Origin: VYFG01 sp965203365
GTDB lineage: Bacteria > Pseudomonadota > Gammaproteobacteria > Arenicellales > Poriferihabitantaceae
NCBI GenBank assembly: GCA_965203365.1
Contig: OZ241878.1
Location: 3,162,001 to 3,226,000, forward strand
DNA: 64,000 nucleotides
Reading direction: 5' to 3'
In this document: positions 44,738-53,141 of the stretch, one piece after another
Layout: the number at the start of each line of letters is the position of its first letter
Position numbering within the stretch: the stretch's first letter is position 1
The notes under the pieces: model-generated
What the model was told of the DNA's origin: nothing
Databases searched by the model: none
The model's input: only the letters and a program-made list of their open reading frames with translations
Made by a program: the position numbers and the translations under genes

Positions 44738-45298
44738 TTAGGCCCGTTCAACATATTCACCGGTTTCGGTGTTCACCCGCACCTTTTCCCCGACATGAAT
44801 AAATTGGGGAACGGTCAGGCGGTATCCGGTTTCGAGTACGGCCGGTTTGCCGCTCCCGGCCGCGGTCTGACCCTTGACTGCGGCTTCGGTTTCCACCACC
44901 TCCAGAATGACGCTGGCGGGTAGTTCCAGTCCGATCGGGATGTCATTGTGAAAGTTGACCTGAACATCAATGCTGGGTCGCAAGAAAGGGGCTTCGGCTT
45001 CCAGTTCCTCGGCGGGCAGGGCGAGTTGTTCGAAGGTGGCATGATCCATGAAGATGTAGCCACTGCTGTCTTGATACAGGTACTGCATCTGTCGAGGTTC
45101 CACATGGGCCCGCTCCACCTTGTCTTCCGAACGAAAGCGTTCGTTCAGTTTGGTGCCTTCGGCAATGGATTTCATTTCGAGCTGAACAAAGGCACCCCCC
45201 TTTCCCGGCTTGACGTGGTTTTTCTTCAGAACACGCCAGAGTTTGCCCTGATACTCCAGTAAGTTGCCGATGCGTGCATCGAATGCGGATATTTTCAT
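44738..45298 (-). CDS. efp: translation elongation factor P
   Basis: A 186-residue factor that relieves ribosome stalling at polyproline. The start at 45298 (MKISAFDARIGNLLEYQGKL) matches the usual N-terminus; an open frame upstream overlaps uvrC in antisense. The modified-lysine loop reads VKPGKGGAF, with Lys33 at the position of E. coli Lys34, so the residue for post-translational modification is present. Domain 3 ends with VRVNTETGEYVERA. No epmA/epmB or earP gene is in the window. It is transcribed divergently from uvrC. Confidence 0.96.
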   Translation of the reverse strand: MKISAFDARIGNLLEYQGKLWRVLKKNHVKPGKGGAFVQLEMKSIAEGTKLNERFRSEDKVERAHVEPRQMQYLYQDSSGYIFMDHATFEQLALPAEELEAEAPFLRPSIDVQVNFHNDIPIGLELPASVILEVVETEAAVKGQTAAGSGKPAVLETGYRLTVPQFIHVGEKVRVNTETGEYVERA

Positions 45299-45382
45299 GA
45301 ATGCCTTCAGCGGGAGGAAAAAAGGGGGGATTGTAGGGGATAATCCAAAGTCCGTATATGTGATTTCAATCGATTCGTCCCC

Positions 45383-47218
45383 ATGGCCGTAAAGAACGGG
45401 CAGTCCGGTTTTGATCCAGAAACGTTTCTCGCCTCGGTCTCCGAAATGCCCGGCGTGTATATCTTCTATGGTGACGATGGCCGAGCCCTTTATGTGGGCA
45501 AGGCCATGAACCTCAAAAAGCGGGTGTCCAGTTACTTCCGCCAGTCCGGCCTCAGTCCGCGAACCCGGCTCATGGTGGCCCGGATCGACCGGGCTGAAAC
45601 GCAGCAGACCCGCACCGAAAGCGAGGCCCTGCTCTTGGAGAACAACCTGATCAAGCATCATCGGCCACGTTACAACGTGCTGCTAATGGACGACAAGAGC
45701 TATCCTTATCTGCGACTCACCAACCAGGACGAGTATCCCAGATTCGAGTTTTACCGGGGTCGACGCAGTCCGCCGGGAAAATATTTCGGCCCCTATCCCG
45801 GCGTCGGCGCCGTTCGCGAAATGCTGGGCCATGTTCATCGAATCTTCCGTCTCCGGCAATGTAACGACACCATCTTCCGCAACCGGTCCAGACCTTGTCT
45901 GCAGTATCAAATCAATCGTTGCAGTGGTCCTTGTGTGGGTCTGATTTCCCGAGAGGACTATCTTGAGGATGTCCGTCAAGCCGAGGTGATGGTCTCCGGC
46001 AAGGACACCAAACTGATGAAGGAACTCTCGCAACGAATGGAGGCAGCGTCTGCCACACTGGCCTTTGAGCAGGCCGCCGAATACCGTGACCGGATTGTGC
46101 GCTTGCAGCGGATGCAGGAAAACCAATATGTCGACAACTCGGGAACTGACGCCGATGTGGTGGCGGTGGCCGTGGAATCCGACATCATCTGCTTTGGGGT
46201 GGTCTCCATTCGCGGCGGTCGCAATCTGGGTGGCCGGTTCGATATCCAGCCCAACCGACTGGATCAGGAGCCAGAAACGCTCCTGGAGGCGTTCTTGCCC
46301 CAGAACTACCTGGGAGCTTTGATTCCCCGGGAGATTCTCCTCAGCCATCGTATCGAGAGCCGGGTATCCCTGCAGCAGGTATTCTCGATTGAGAAGGGGT
46401 CGAGAGTGGAAATCAAGAGCCAGTGCCGCACCATGCGCGCCCGCTGGATCGACAGCGCCCGCATCAATACCCTGGATCGGCTGAGATCACATCTCAACGA
46501 ACACAGCCAGCTCACCCGGCAGTTTGAAGCCTTGGCGGCGTTAGTGGGACTGCAGGAGTTGCCGAAGCGGATTGAATGCTTTGATATCAGCCACACCCAG
46601 GGGGAGCGCACGGTCGCGTCTTGTGTTGTGTTTGATCACCAAGGGCCGGTAAAATCCGATTATCGTCGGTTTAACATCAATGGCATCCAGGCAGGGGATG
46701 ATTACGGGGCCATGAAGCAGGTCCTGCAACGGCGCTATCGTCGGGTGCTTGAAAACGATGACAAGCTGCCGGATGTGGTGCTGATTGATGGTGGCAAGGG
46801 GCAGCTCTCGGTGGCGGTCGAGGTGCTCGAAGACTTCCAGCTGGCCGAACAGATACGGCTGGTGGCGGTCTCCAAGGGCCCGGAGCGTCGGGCCGGGGAA
46901 GAACAGATTCATCTTCTGGCACGGCCATATCCGATCCGCCTAGGAGGGGCGTCACCGGCGTCCCACTTAATTCAGCGAATTCGTGACGAAGCACACCGGT
47001 TCGCCATCATCGGGCATCGCAGTCGGCGCGACAAGGCGCGGACCCGTTCGGTACTGGAGGAGATTGAAGGGATTGGGGAAGGGCGACGACAGGAATTGTT
47101 GCGATTTTTCGGGGGTATCCACGAGGTGCGTCGAGCGGGTATCGAAGAATTGGCCCGGGTGCCCGGGATTAGTCGAAAACTGGCGGATCGTATATATAAT
47201 CAGTTGCATAACGGATAG
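45383..47218 (+). CDS. uvrC: excinuclease ABC subunit C
   Basis: Nucleotide excision repair nuclease, 611 residues, which cuts on both sides of a lesion held by UvrB. It has the N-terminal GIY-YIG nuclease (MPGVYIFYGDD, ALYVGKAMNLKKRVSSYF), a Cys-rich segment (CLQYQINRCSGPC), the UvrB-binding UVR domain (LAFEQAAEYRDRI), an RNase H-like nuclease (IECFDISHTQGERTVAS, VVLIDGGKGQLS) and tandem helix-hairpin-helix motifs at the end (IEGIGEGRRQELLRFFGG). It precedes pgsA as in E. coli. Confidence 0.97.
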   Translation: MAVKNGQSGFDPETFLASVSEMPGVYIFYGDDGRALYVGKAMNLKKRVSSYFRQSGLSPRTRLMVARIDRAETQQTRTESEALLLENNLIKHHRPRYNVLLMDDKSYPYLRLTNQDEYPRFEFYRGRRSPPGKYFGPYPGVGAVREMLGHVHRIFRLRQCNDTIFRNRSRPCLQYQINRCSGPCVGLISREDYLEDVRQAEVMVSGKDTKLMKELSQRMEAASATLAFEQAAEYRDRIVRLQRMQENQYVDNSGTDADVVAVAVESDIICFGVVSIRGGRNLGGRFDIQPNRLDQEPETLLEAFLPQNYLGALIPREILLSHRIESRVSLQQVFSIEKGSRVEIKSQCRTMRARWIDSARINTLDRLRSHLNEHSQLTRQFEALAALVGLQELPKRIECFDISHTQGERTVASCVVFDHQGPVKSDYRRFNINGIQAGDDYGAMKQVLQRRYRRVLENDDKLPDVVLIDGGKGQLSVAVEVLEDFQLAEQIRLVAVSKGPERRAGEEQIHLLARPYPIRLGGASPASHLIQRIRDEAHRFAIIGHRSRRDKARTRSVLEEIEGIGEGRRQELLRFFGGIHEVRRAGIEELARVPGISRKLADRIYNQLHNG

Positions 47219-47324
47219 GCTCTCCTAGCCCATCAACTGCCACGGCGAAAAAACCACCGAGCGGCGTGACGGAATGCAAAAGCACCCGCCCGGTCTTCGA
47301 AGCCCCACACTGGTCGAACTCTTT

Positions 47325-47903
47325 ATGTGGAACTTGCCCAATCTGTTGACGTTGTTCCGGATCGTGCTGATCCCCGTCCTGGTGTTGGTCTACTTCGTGC
47401 CCATATCTTCCCGGGAGCTGATTCTGGCCAGTGTTTTCGTACTGGCCGCCCTGACCGACTGGCTGGACGGGTTTCTGGCCCGGCGGCTGAATGCAACGAC
47501 CCGAATGGGGGCGTTTCTGGATCCGGTCGCCGACAAGCTGATTGTCTCCAGCGCCTTGGTCTTGCTGGTTTCTGATTCCAACGTACTGGCCCAGGTGCTT
47601 CACCCCGCCTCGTTCGCCATTGCCGTCACCATCATCGTTGGCCGTGAGATCACCATTTCGGCCCTGAGGGAGTGGATGGCGGAACTGGGCGCACGGGGAG
47701 TGGTCGCCGTCGGTTTTCTCGGCAAGGTCAAGACCATTATGCAGATGGTGGCCATCATCCTTCTGTTGTACATGCTACCCATCCACGGGTTGCCGACGTT
47801 TCGGATCGGGGAGGCGGCGCTCTACATCGCCGCCGGACTGACGCTCTGGTCGATGGTGGGGTATCTCAAGGTGACTTGGCCCTACTTAATGCAACGTGAT
47901 TGA
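47325..47903 (+). CDS. pgsA: CDP-diacylglycerol-glycerol-3-phosphate 3-phosphatidyltransferase
   Basis: Makes phosphatidylglycerophosphate, the committed step to phosphatidylglycerol and cardiolipin, in the inner membrane. The 192-residue protein starts MWNLPNLLTLFRIVLIPVL, matching the family; an upstream in-frame start at 47274 would add a polar extension. The CDP-alcohol transferase motif is present as DWLDGFLARR then TRMGAFLDPVADK. Four or five hydrophobic helices follow. Downstream lie tRNA-Gly and tRNA-Cys, as in the E. coli uvrC-pgsA-glyW-cysT-leuZ locus. Confidence 0.95.
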   Translation: MWNLPNLLTLFRIVLIPVLVLVYFVPISSRELILASVFVLAALTDWLDGFLARRLNATTRMGAFLDPVADKLIVSSALVLLVSDSNVLAQVLHPASFAIAVTIIVGREITISALREWMAELGARGVVAVGFLGKVKTIMQMVAIILLLYMLPIHGLPTFRIGEAALYIAAGLTLWSMVGYLKVTWPYLMQRD

Positions 47904-47957
47904 ATCCCAGAATCACACAAGCTGTGGATTGTGATGGAACGCCGGGTAAATTTTCTA

Positions 47958-47986
47958 TTGATCAGGCGTATCAGGTTGCATAGAAT
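47958..47986 (+). promoter_or_regulatory. sigma-70 promoter of the tRNA cluster
   Basis: TTGATC (47958-47963), 17-nt spacer, TAGAAT (47981-47986), 24 bp before tRNA-Gly. Spacing and distance fit a stable-RNA promoter. Confidence 0.55.
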
Positions 47987-48010
47987 CGTCTCTCTTCGAT
48001 TCAGGAGTCA

Positions 48011-48086
<76 letters not shown>

Positions 48087-48237
48087 TCTCCCGGCCTGTG
48101 GTCGGGTGATCTTGGCCGGTCAGCGTTCCTGCCAGCTGCCCGGTTTGATGTGGTACAGACGGCTTTGAATGTGCGATTGTGCCCGTGGGCACAATCCAAA
48201 GTTCGATGTCAAAGTCGCTCTGATCCTGCCACCAGCC

Positions 48238-48311
48238 GGCTGAGTGGCAGAGTGGTTATGCAGCGGCCTGCAAAGCCGTGGACCTCGGTTCGATTCCGGG
48301 CTCAGCCTCCA
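48238..48311 (+). tRNA. tRNA-Cys (GCA)
   Basis: A 74-nt cloverleaf: acceptor GGCTGAG/CTCAGCC, discriminator T, encoded CCA, anticodon loop CTGCAAA (GCA). Second gene of the cluster (cysT position). Confidence 0.96.
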
Positions 48312-48338
48312 GGCAGGCAGATCATTCGGCTTTCTTTG

Positions 48339-48377
48339 GCCCGGATGGCGGAAATGGTAGACGCAAGAGACTTAAAA
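48339..48377 (+). pseudogene. tRNA-Leu(UAA), 5' half (left attachment site)
   Basis: GCCCGGATGG followed by D-arm sequence (GGAAATGGTAGACGC) and AAGAGACTTAAAA, the leuZ-type tRNA up to the anticodon loop. Beyond 48377 homology stops abruptly: no 3' anticodon stem, variable arm, T-arm or acceptor complement (TCCGGGC) follows. The matching 3' half lies 4.4 kb away at 52741. It stands where E. coli carries leuZ. Confidence 0.85.
48368..48377 (+). repeat. attL core of the tRNA-Leu island
   Basis: AGACTTAAAA, the anticodon stem/loop of tRNA-Leu(UAA). It is repeated directly at 52741-52750. Short, but at the exact break in both tRNA halves. Confidence 0.6.
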
Positions 48378-48564
48378 CCCGCTTGTTTGCAAAAGTTGGT
48401 TGTCAGGCGAGAAAATTGCTTCATGGTTTCAATGTGATCACGGGACGGATGAAGAGGAGTGACTTTGAACGATTGATTTGGGTGCCATACAGAAGCCAAG
48501 AGCGACAGGCTTACCGAGAGATGGTAGCCATTGGTCTTCGGATATGGGATACACGAACAAGAAT

Positions 48565-48896
48565 GCGGACGTGGTGGAATCGGTAGACACAAGAGACTTA
48601 AGCCATGTTTTGAGTGCCCCTGCGGAAACGCAGGGAGTAGAACTGCTCGAATTCGGGGAAAGCTAACGGCCGATGAAGCGGTCCATGCCAATCCCGAGCC
48701 AAGCCGACGCAAAGTGCTTTGTGGGCGGAAGGTGTAGAGACTAGACGGGCAGCGCCTAACGCAACGCAAGTGGCAATGGCGAAGGGATAGTCCAGACCAC
48801 AAACGGCGAGTTTGTCGCCGGCGGCGAAAGCCGTAGCAGGTAAGAAAATCTCTCGATCGTATGATCGTGCGGGTTCAAGTCCCGCCGTCCGCACCA
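48565..48896 (+). tRNA. tRNA-Leu (UAA) interrupted by a group I intron
   Basis: The 5' exon is 48565-48599 and the 3' exon 48845-48896; joined they give 87 nt. Acceptor GCGGACG/CGTCCGC is perfect, with discriminator A and encoded CCA. The anticodon arm becomes AGAGA-CTTAAAA-TCTCT (anticodon UAA), followed by a long variable arm CGATCGTATGATCG and T-arm GCGGGTTCAAGTCCCGC. All class II tRNA-Leu features are complete after splicing. Its acceptor stem differs from the broken leuZ-type 5' half nearby (GCCCGGA), so it is a different gene rather than a duplicate. Confidence 0.95.
48600..48844 (+). ncRNA. group I self-splicing intron in tRNA-Leu(UAA)
   Basis: A 245-nt intron between U34 and A35 of the anticodon. 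P1 can form between exon ACUU plus intron A and the internal guide UGAGU, giving the diagnostic U-G pair at the 5' splice site; the last intron base is G48844. The conserved core is present in order: P-like ATTCGGGGAAAGC (48651-48663), Q-like AATCCCGAGCCAAGCC (48690-48705), R-like GTGTAGAGACTAGACGG (about 48732-48748) and S-like AAGGGATAGTCC (48782-48793). These match the small IC3-type introns known in cyanobacterial and plastid tRNA-Leu(UAA). There is no open reading frame for a homing endonuclease inside it. Confidence 0.95.
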
Positions 48897-49517
48897 ACTC
48901 TTCTTCACAAACAAAGCTTCTTCTTGTTTTGACGGTCAGTCTGGTTCGAATCCCACGTACCAGGCACCTGAGAAATGATTCGCCTCAGCGCGACCGAGTG
49001 CGCGTCGCGACCGCCGAAGGTCGAATATCATGTGGCGGGCCGCGTGAAACCAAGATGAGCACTACTGTTTCTCTATAGCGCTATGATTGGCCAATTTACT
49101 GGATTCGAAGGTCAGGATTTGCGATTTATTGTGCGTGTCGCATCCAGATTTGTCGCTGACACTCGCTTATTGTTGGCACCTCAACGCTGTTGCCTTTGCA
49201 AATCTCAAGCAACTCGTCGATTGCCGTTTGATCTAAAGTGTTGTTCGAACAGAGACGGCGGAGTGCATCTCACTGCCATGCAGGCAAGTTGGTCGACCAT
49301 GACAAAATGTCTGCAAGCACACTTGTTTCATTGCCTATATTTTTTGTTTGCTTTGTCATTCATACCTTTTCGGTTCTCAGTTTCTGCGCTTAGGCTCGGA
49401 TAACGTCTCTTTATCATCGGTGCGCGGCGTGTTCGATTTCACGCACTGTAAGTCCAAGTGTTTGACCTGATATCGAATTGTCTGCTGCGGGCCCAAAGCC
49501 ATGGATAAAGGTGCGCA
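48897..49517. other. 621-bp stretch of island, no recognised gene
   Basis: A T-arm-like piece (TCTGGTTCGAATCCCAC at about 48941-48957) and a 106-codon plus-strand frame (49083-49403) were seen. The former lacks the rest of a tRNA and the latter matches nothing I know. Confidence 0.4.
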
Positions 49518-50765
49518 TCAAAGGGCCATCGCCTTTGCGTGGTCGTCATGTTCAAATGCGCTGGCCATCCGATTGATCTCGGCGGAGCGGGCACCGACCT
49601 CTTTGGCAGTTTCGCGCCAGACTGAAGTCGCGCTCGCGACCTCTTTGATGATGGTATGCGCGTCGGCAAGTGCGAGGCCGAAATACTCCGCTGCGCTTTC
49701 AAGGAGATCGAGAGAACACGTTCCTTCATCAAGGTCGATGTTGGTAGTCAAAACACGGGCTTTCAGGTCGACAGGGGTAGGGTTCAAGTCGTAAGCGGGT
49801 GAGAGCTTCCACCCGTCCTTTCCGGCCCAAAGAAATCCGTGATTGCGCAAATGATCATCTACGTTGGAGATCATTACGTTGAAGGTGATACGTCGGTAGA
49901 GTTCGCTGGCATCGGCCTTTGCCTGTGTGCCATGCTCAGTGAGGGAATCAACAATCTCTGGGTAGCTGCCGCGCTCACCATCCTTCGAGCCCGTCATCGC
50001 CATCGCGGAAAGAAACGGTAGACGTATATCGCCGACTCGATCGAAGCGGCGTGACAAGAGCACAGCTTTGCCGGCGACCTTGATCAATTTGTGGTGAGGG
50101 GTGGAGATGCCGGCGCGTTCCGCTAGCCGAAGCGCGATCGCCTCCCAAGTCTCCATACTGTACTCGTCCGTCTCCTTCGGAAACTTGGCGATAGAGAGAT
50201 TGCCATTTTGATCGATGATTGAGGCTTTGGGGCGCGCACCGCCGAGAGAGGAGCCGGGGGCGAAGATCATTTGAAGGTCTTCGTCCGTTTCTGCGTTTCG
50301 TAGGATGCGCTCTGTAATCTGGAGCAGACGGCCGAGTTCAATCACGGCCGGAACGCCCGCGCGAACGGGTGCCTGAAACGCACCCTCGCCAACGCGCCGA
50401 AAGCGCAGGGCACCAAGACGCGTCGCGTCGGCAACACCGAGCAAGTAATCGGTTTCTGTTAGCGTGCGCACTTGTCGTCCCTCACGGTCGGCTAGTCGAC
50501 GCTCGGCGCGTTGCATCAAGCGGCGCCCCCAAGTGTCTGGAGCAGAGTCGCCAAGAGACCCGAAGATGGCTTGCCCTTGTGGCGGCGCGAAACCGCCGCG
50601 CGTCAGGGCAATCGCCGGCTCAATCGAAAAGCGTTCCGGATCGCTGATCCAGGTGTCGAGATACTCAAACACGACGGTTTCGTTCCCGCGTACCTGGTTG
50701 GCGTGCGCAATCCCGATCGGCCGGGTTGTCCCATTGATGTCTATATGGACTTCGATATTACTCAC
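49518..50765 (-). CDS. hipA: HipA-family serine/threonine kinase toxin
   Basis: A 415-residue HipA toxin, a kinase that in E. coli phosphorylates glutamyl-tRNA synthetase and drives persistence. The start is GTG at 50765, overlapping the end of hipB by 8 bp; a longer frame upstream is antisense to hipB codons. Typical pieces are the substrate/phospho-loop SSLGGARPKASI (~157-168), the catalytic NVMISNVDDHLRNHGFLW and the metal-binding SPAYDLNPTP. All catalytic residues appear present, so it may be active. HipB is encoded just upstream and should bind and restrain it. Confidence 0.92.
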   Translation of the reverse strand: MSNIEVHIDINGTTRPIGIAHANQVRGNETVVFEYLDTWISDPERFSIEPAIALTRGGFAPPQGQAIFGSLGDSAPDTWGRRLMQRAERRLADREGRQVRTLTETDYLLGVADATRLGALRFRRVGEGAFQAPVRAGVPAVIELGRLLQITERILRNAETDEDLQMIFAPGSSLGGARPKASIIDQNGNLSIAKFPKETDEYSMETWEAIALRLAERAGISTPHHKLIKVAGKAVLLSRRFDRVGDIRLPFLSAMAMTGSKDGERGSYPEIVDSLTEHGTQAKADASELYRRITFNVMISNVDDHLRNHGFLWAGKDGWKLSPAYDLNPTPVDLKARVLTTNIDLDEGTCSLDLLESAAEYFGLALADAHTIIKEVASATSVWRETAKEVGARSAEINRMASAFEHDDHAKAMAL

Positions 50766-51093
50766 GAGACGAGGGTCCGGCTTTGCCTTTGAGATGTACG
50801 CGCTTCGGGAGGGTTGCGCTGGCAAGCGATTGTCCGACTTCATCATGGACGATGTCGGCAATGTCGCCGAGCCCATCCAGAAGGCCGAGTGCCTGCAGTA
50901 CGGAGGCATAGATCCCGATGCCGACTGTCGTATCGCCTTGCTCGACCTTTTGAAGTGTCGAGCGAGATGTGAAGGCACGCTCCGCCACCACCGCCATAGG
51001 CAGTTTCCGACGGCGTCTTGCGTCTCGAATGTCTGCGCCTAGTTTCCGGAGCGTGCGTCGCACGGCGGCCGGTGGGCGATGAGGAGTTGGCAT
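50758..51093 (-). CDS. hipB: HipB-family antitoxin (XRE DNA-binding)
   Basis: A 111-residue antitoxin with a helix-turn-helix (LGADIRDARRRRKLPMAVVA then AFTSRSTLQKVEQGDTTVGI). The start at 51093 (MPTPHRPPAAVRR) is more likely than one 54 bp upstream, which would run through the palindrome at 51111-51133. It normally binds its own promoter and holds HipA on DNA. The last codons overlap the hipA GTG start. Confidence 0.88.
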   Translation of the reverse strand: MPTPHRPPAAVRRTLRKLGADIRDARRRRKLPMAVVAERAFTSRSTLQKVEQGDTTVGIGIYASVLQALGLLDGLGDIADIVHDEVGQSLASATLPKRVHLKGKAGPSSRE

Positions 51094-51110
51094 GGATCGA
51101 ATCCTTCGCG

Positions 51111-51133
51111 CTACAAAATCTGATTTAGTGTAG
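51111..51133. promoter_or_regulatory. candidate hipBA operator
   Basis: Imperfect palindrome CTACAAAATC-T-GATTTAGTGTAG just upstream of hipB: CTACA (51111-51115) pairs with TGTAG (51129-51133), and inner AAATC pairs with GATTT. Position suits HipB autoregulation. Confidence 0.4.
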
Positions 51134-51359
51134 TACAAAGATGGCAAAATGTCTACCGCGAGAGCGCCGTCTACTCACGTCACGTGTTGACCCAGGCGGC
51201 AGATCATGGTTTGGGCCTTTGCGGTGCCGATAAGGCCGGTAATTTCCGAGCTTGGTGCGGGATGTATATTTGCCATCTTCAAAACCGAGCGGGAGGGATG
51301 GGCCGTCGTCCGCTGACGTGGCGGGTTCTTGAAGCGGTACAGCAATTGGAACGATATCG

Positions 51360-52567
51360 TTTGTGACAGAACCTTGTGGTTGCAAATTCGACGATCCTCC
51401 CTCACAGATGCGACGCGCCGACTTGAAACTGTGTCGGCAGCGGCTCATACGGGGTCATCCTCCGTATGCACATATCGCATGAACATGATGACCGTCTTAT
51501 GGACTGTGAGAGTCATGCCGACCTTTACTGGAACGCCCGAATTGGCGATGTCCGTCGCAGCGCGATGCCGCATGCTGTGTGTTCCAATATGAGACACACC
51601 CGCCCGTTCAAGAATCCATTTCCAACCTGAGTAATAGGTATGCTAGCTCATTGGGATCGCGGGATCGAAGATGGCGGGACAGACATAGGGGGAATCCTCA
51701 AGGCGTGGAGCTGTTGTCAACAGTCGCAGCGCTTCGTCACTCAAGGGTTTTGAGATATCGCCGGTCTTGCTGTCGGGCCACGTGACGCGCCGATTGGCAA
51801 GATCAATCCAGTTCCATTTGAGAGTGAGCATTTCTGACCCCCGCGCGGCAAATTCAAATTGAAGGCAAATGTCGAGCAGCAGGAAGGGATGTTCAAGCCT
51901 GTCCCGGCCGGCTTCATCAAGGTAGCGGTAGAGCCGGATCAACTCATCATCGGTGATGAATCGCGTTTTACCTTTCTCGGGGAACTTGGGAACATGCCGA
52001 CACGGGTTGGACCCGTCAGGACATTCGCATCAGAGCTCGGCGAGGTTCAGCATTTTTCGCAACGCAGCCAGCATTCGATTGGTAGCAGCAGGGGTAGATT
52101 TCATCGCAGCCATCAGTTTGACAACGTCGATGCGTTCAAGCTCGGGCACCTTGATTGAGCCGACCTTCGGCTTGAGGTGGCAATTGATGATACTCTGATT
52201 GCGCTTGATGGATCTCGGCTTGTTATGGTCCGCGCAATAATCCGTAACGAAACGATCACATAGCTCTGCGATTGTCATCGCTCCTCGCATTTCCTTTTTT
52301 GCGGCACTCGGGTCTTCGCCACATCGAACATCAGCCAACCAACCTTTGGCCATGTCGCGGGCCTGCTCCACAGTCAACTTGCCGAAGCGTCCGATTGATG
52401 GTTTTCTCCGGACGCCGCACTTGTTCGGTAGGCCGGCATGAACACTTTCCGCTCGGACGGAAGAACCTTCAGAAGGAAACCGGAGTGATCGTGTCGCGGA
52501 TCTCGTACTCCTTGGCTCTTGGTTCGGATTGATCGACGAGTGTCTTGGTGAGTTTTGCCTTGGCCAT
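51360..52567 (-). pseudogene. tyrosine recombinase (P4-type integrase), decayed
   Basis: Fragments in shifting frames follow integrase order. The N-terminal arm begins MAKAKLTKTLVDQSEPRAKE at 52567. Next come SGFLLKVLPSERKVFMPAYR, then KPSIGRFGKLTVEQARDMAK, the core-binding domain, and the catalytic domain: Arg in AARGSEMLTLKW, Lys in DSKTGDISKPLS, HSMRHR (His-x-x-Arg) and the Tyr in FMRYVHTEDD. At least four frameshifts or stops break it. It lies next to the right attachment site, so it was the enzyme that inserted the island. Confidence 0.85.
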
Positions 52568-52740
52568 GGTCGTTCATTCATCTGGTTTTCTGGGAACCAA
52601 ACAGGTGCTCCCAGCCATCCAGCCTCGTCGCGCAGCGGGAAAGGAACGGTGGATCAGAAGCTTCGAAAAATCTATAGATTCCAGACCGTATATCGGGCAA
52701 AGGCAGGTCGCCGGATACGGAAAGGATAGACCATTTGAGC

Positions 52741-52750
52741 AGACTTAAAA
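52741..52750 (+). repeat. attR core of the tRNA-Leu island
   Basis: Second copy of AGACTTAAAA, at the right end of the island and the start of the tRNA 3' half. Confidence 0.6.
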
Positions 52751-52780
52751 TCCCTCGAGCTAATACTCGTGCCGGTTTGA
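52741..52780 (+). pseudogene. tRNA-Leu(UAA), 3' half (right attachment site)
   Basis: Loop CTTAAAA, 3' anticodon stem TCCCT, a long variable arm CGAG-CTAATA-CTCG and the start of the T-arm (GCCGGTTTGA) are preserved; after that the T-stem complement and acceptor are lost. The stem would pair with AGGGA; against the left half AGAGA there is one mismatch. The region from here to the apr promoter (52781-53064) has no gene. Confidence 0.65.
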
Positions 52781-53064
52781 CCAAGGTGGGCCTGGTCAGC
52801 CTGGTGCTCAGGGAATAGGGCTGTTCTGTGGCGACCGGACACTAGGCAAGGCCAGCACCCCTGCGGCTTTGTGACAGCTGAGGCAAATCCGGCGCGATGG
52901 CGGATGGGGTGAGGTGGTCATCGATCGAGAGTTGCTGACTCGGTTACAGTCTGTCCGCCTAGACCACGCTTTAGTCTCAGTGGAAAATCGCATGTTCCCA
53001 AGGTTTTTTGATAAAGTGGATTTATTGACCACCAAAACACATTCGTTTGAAACTTGGTGCCAGT

Positions 53065-53092
53065 TTGCACAAAATCCGAAGACTGGTATAGT
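53065..53092 (+). promoter_or_regulatory. candidate promoter of aprMBA
   Basis: TTGCAC (53065-53070), 16-nt spacer, TATAGT (53087-53092), 49 bp upstream of aprM. Good match to sigma-70 boxes. Confidence 0.5.
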
Positions 53093-53141
53093 GTGATTCC
53101 GAAGCCAACGGCCTGATATCTGACCCATTCATCCTTATCCC

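Larger units (their letters stand above)
48378..52750. mobile_element. 4.4-kb genomic island in tRNA-Leu(UAA)
   Basis: Bounded by the two tRNA-Leu halves with a shared AGACTTAAAA core. Contents in order: about 190 bp of unknown sequence, an intron-bearing tRNA-Leu(UAA), about 620 bp without a recognisable gene, hipA and hipB, and a decayed tyrosine integrase next to the right end. Integrase next to an end and target in a tRNA gene are the usual signs of an integrative element. Both integrase and right half are decayed, so it is now fixed. Confidence 0.75.

Noticed and set aside
45299..45661. N-terminal extension of efp
   Set aside because: The extra sequence is antisense to uvrC and not seen in EF-P; the standard start is at 45298.
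48449..48586. Small plus-strand reading frame between the tRNA-Leu half and the intron-bearing tRNA
   Set aside because: It runs into the tRNA gene, has no family pattern and only a modest start; it is more likely chance.
48941..48957. T-arm-like sequence as a fourth tRNA
   Set aside because: No acceptor, D-arm or anticodon arm can be paired with it.
49083..49403. 106-codon frame in the island
   Set aside because: No homology or start context; left unannotated.
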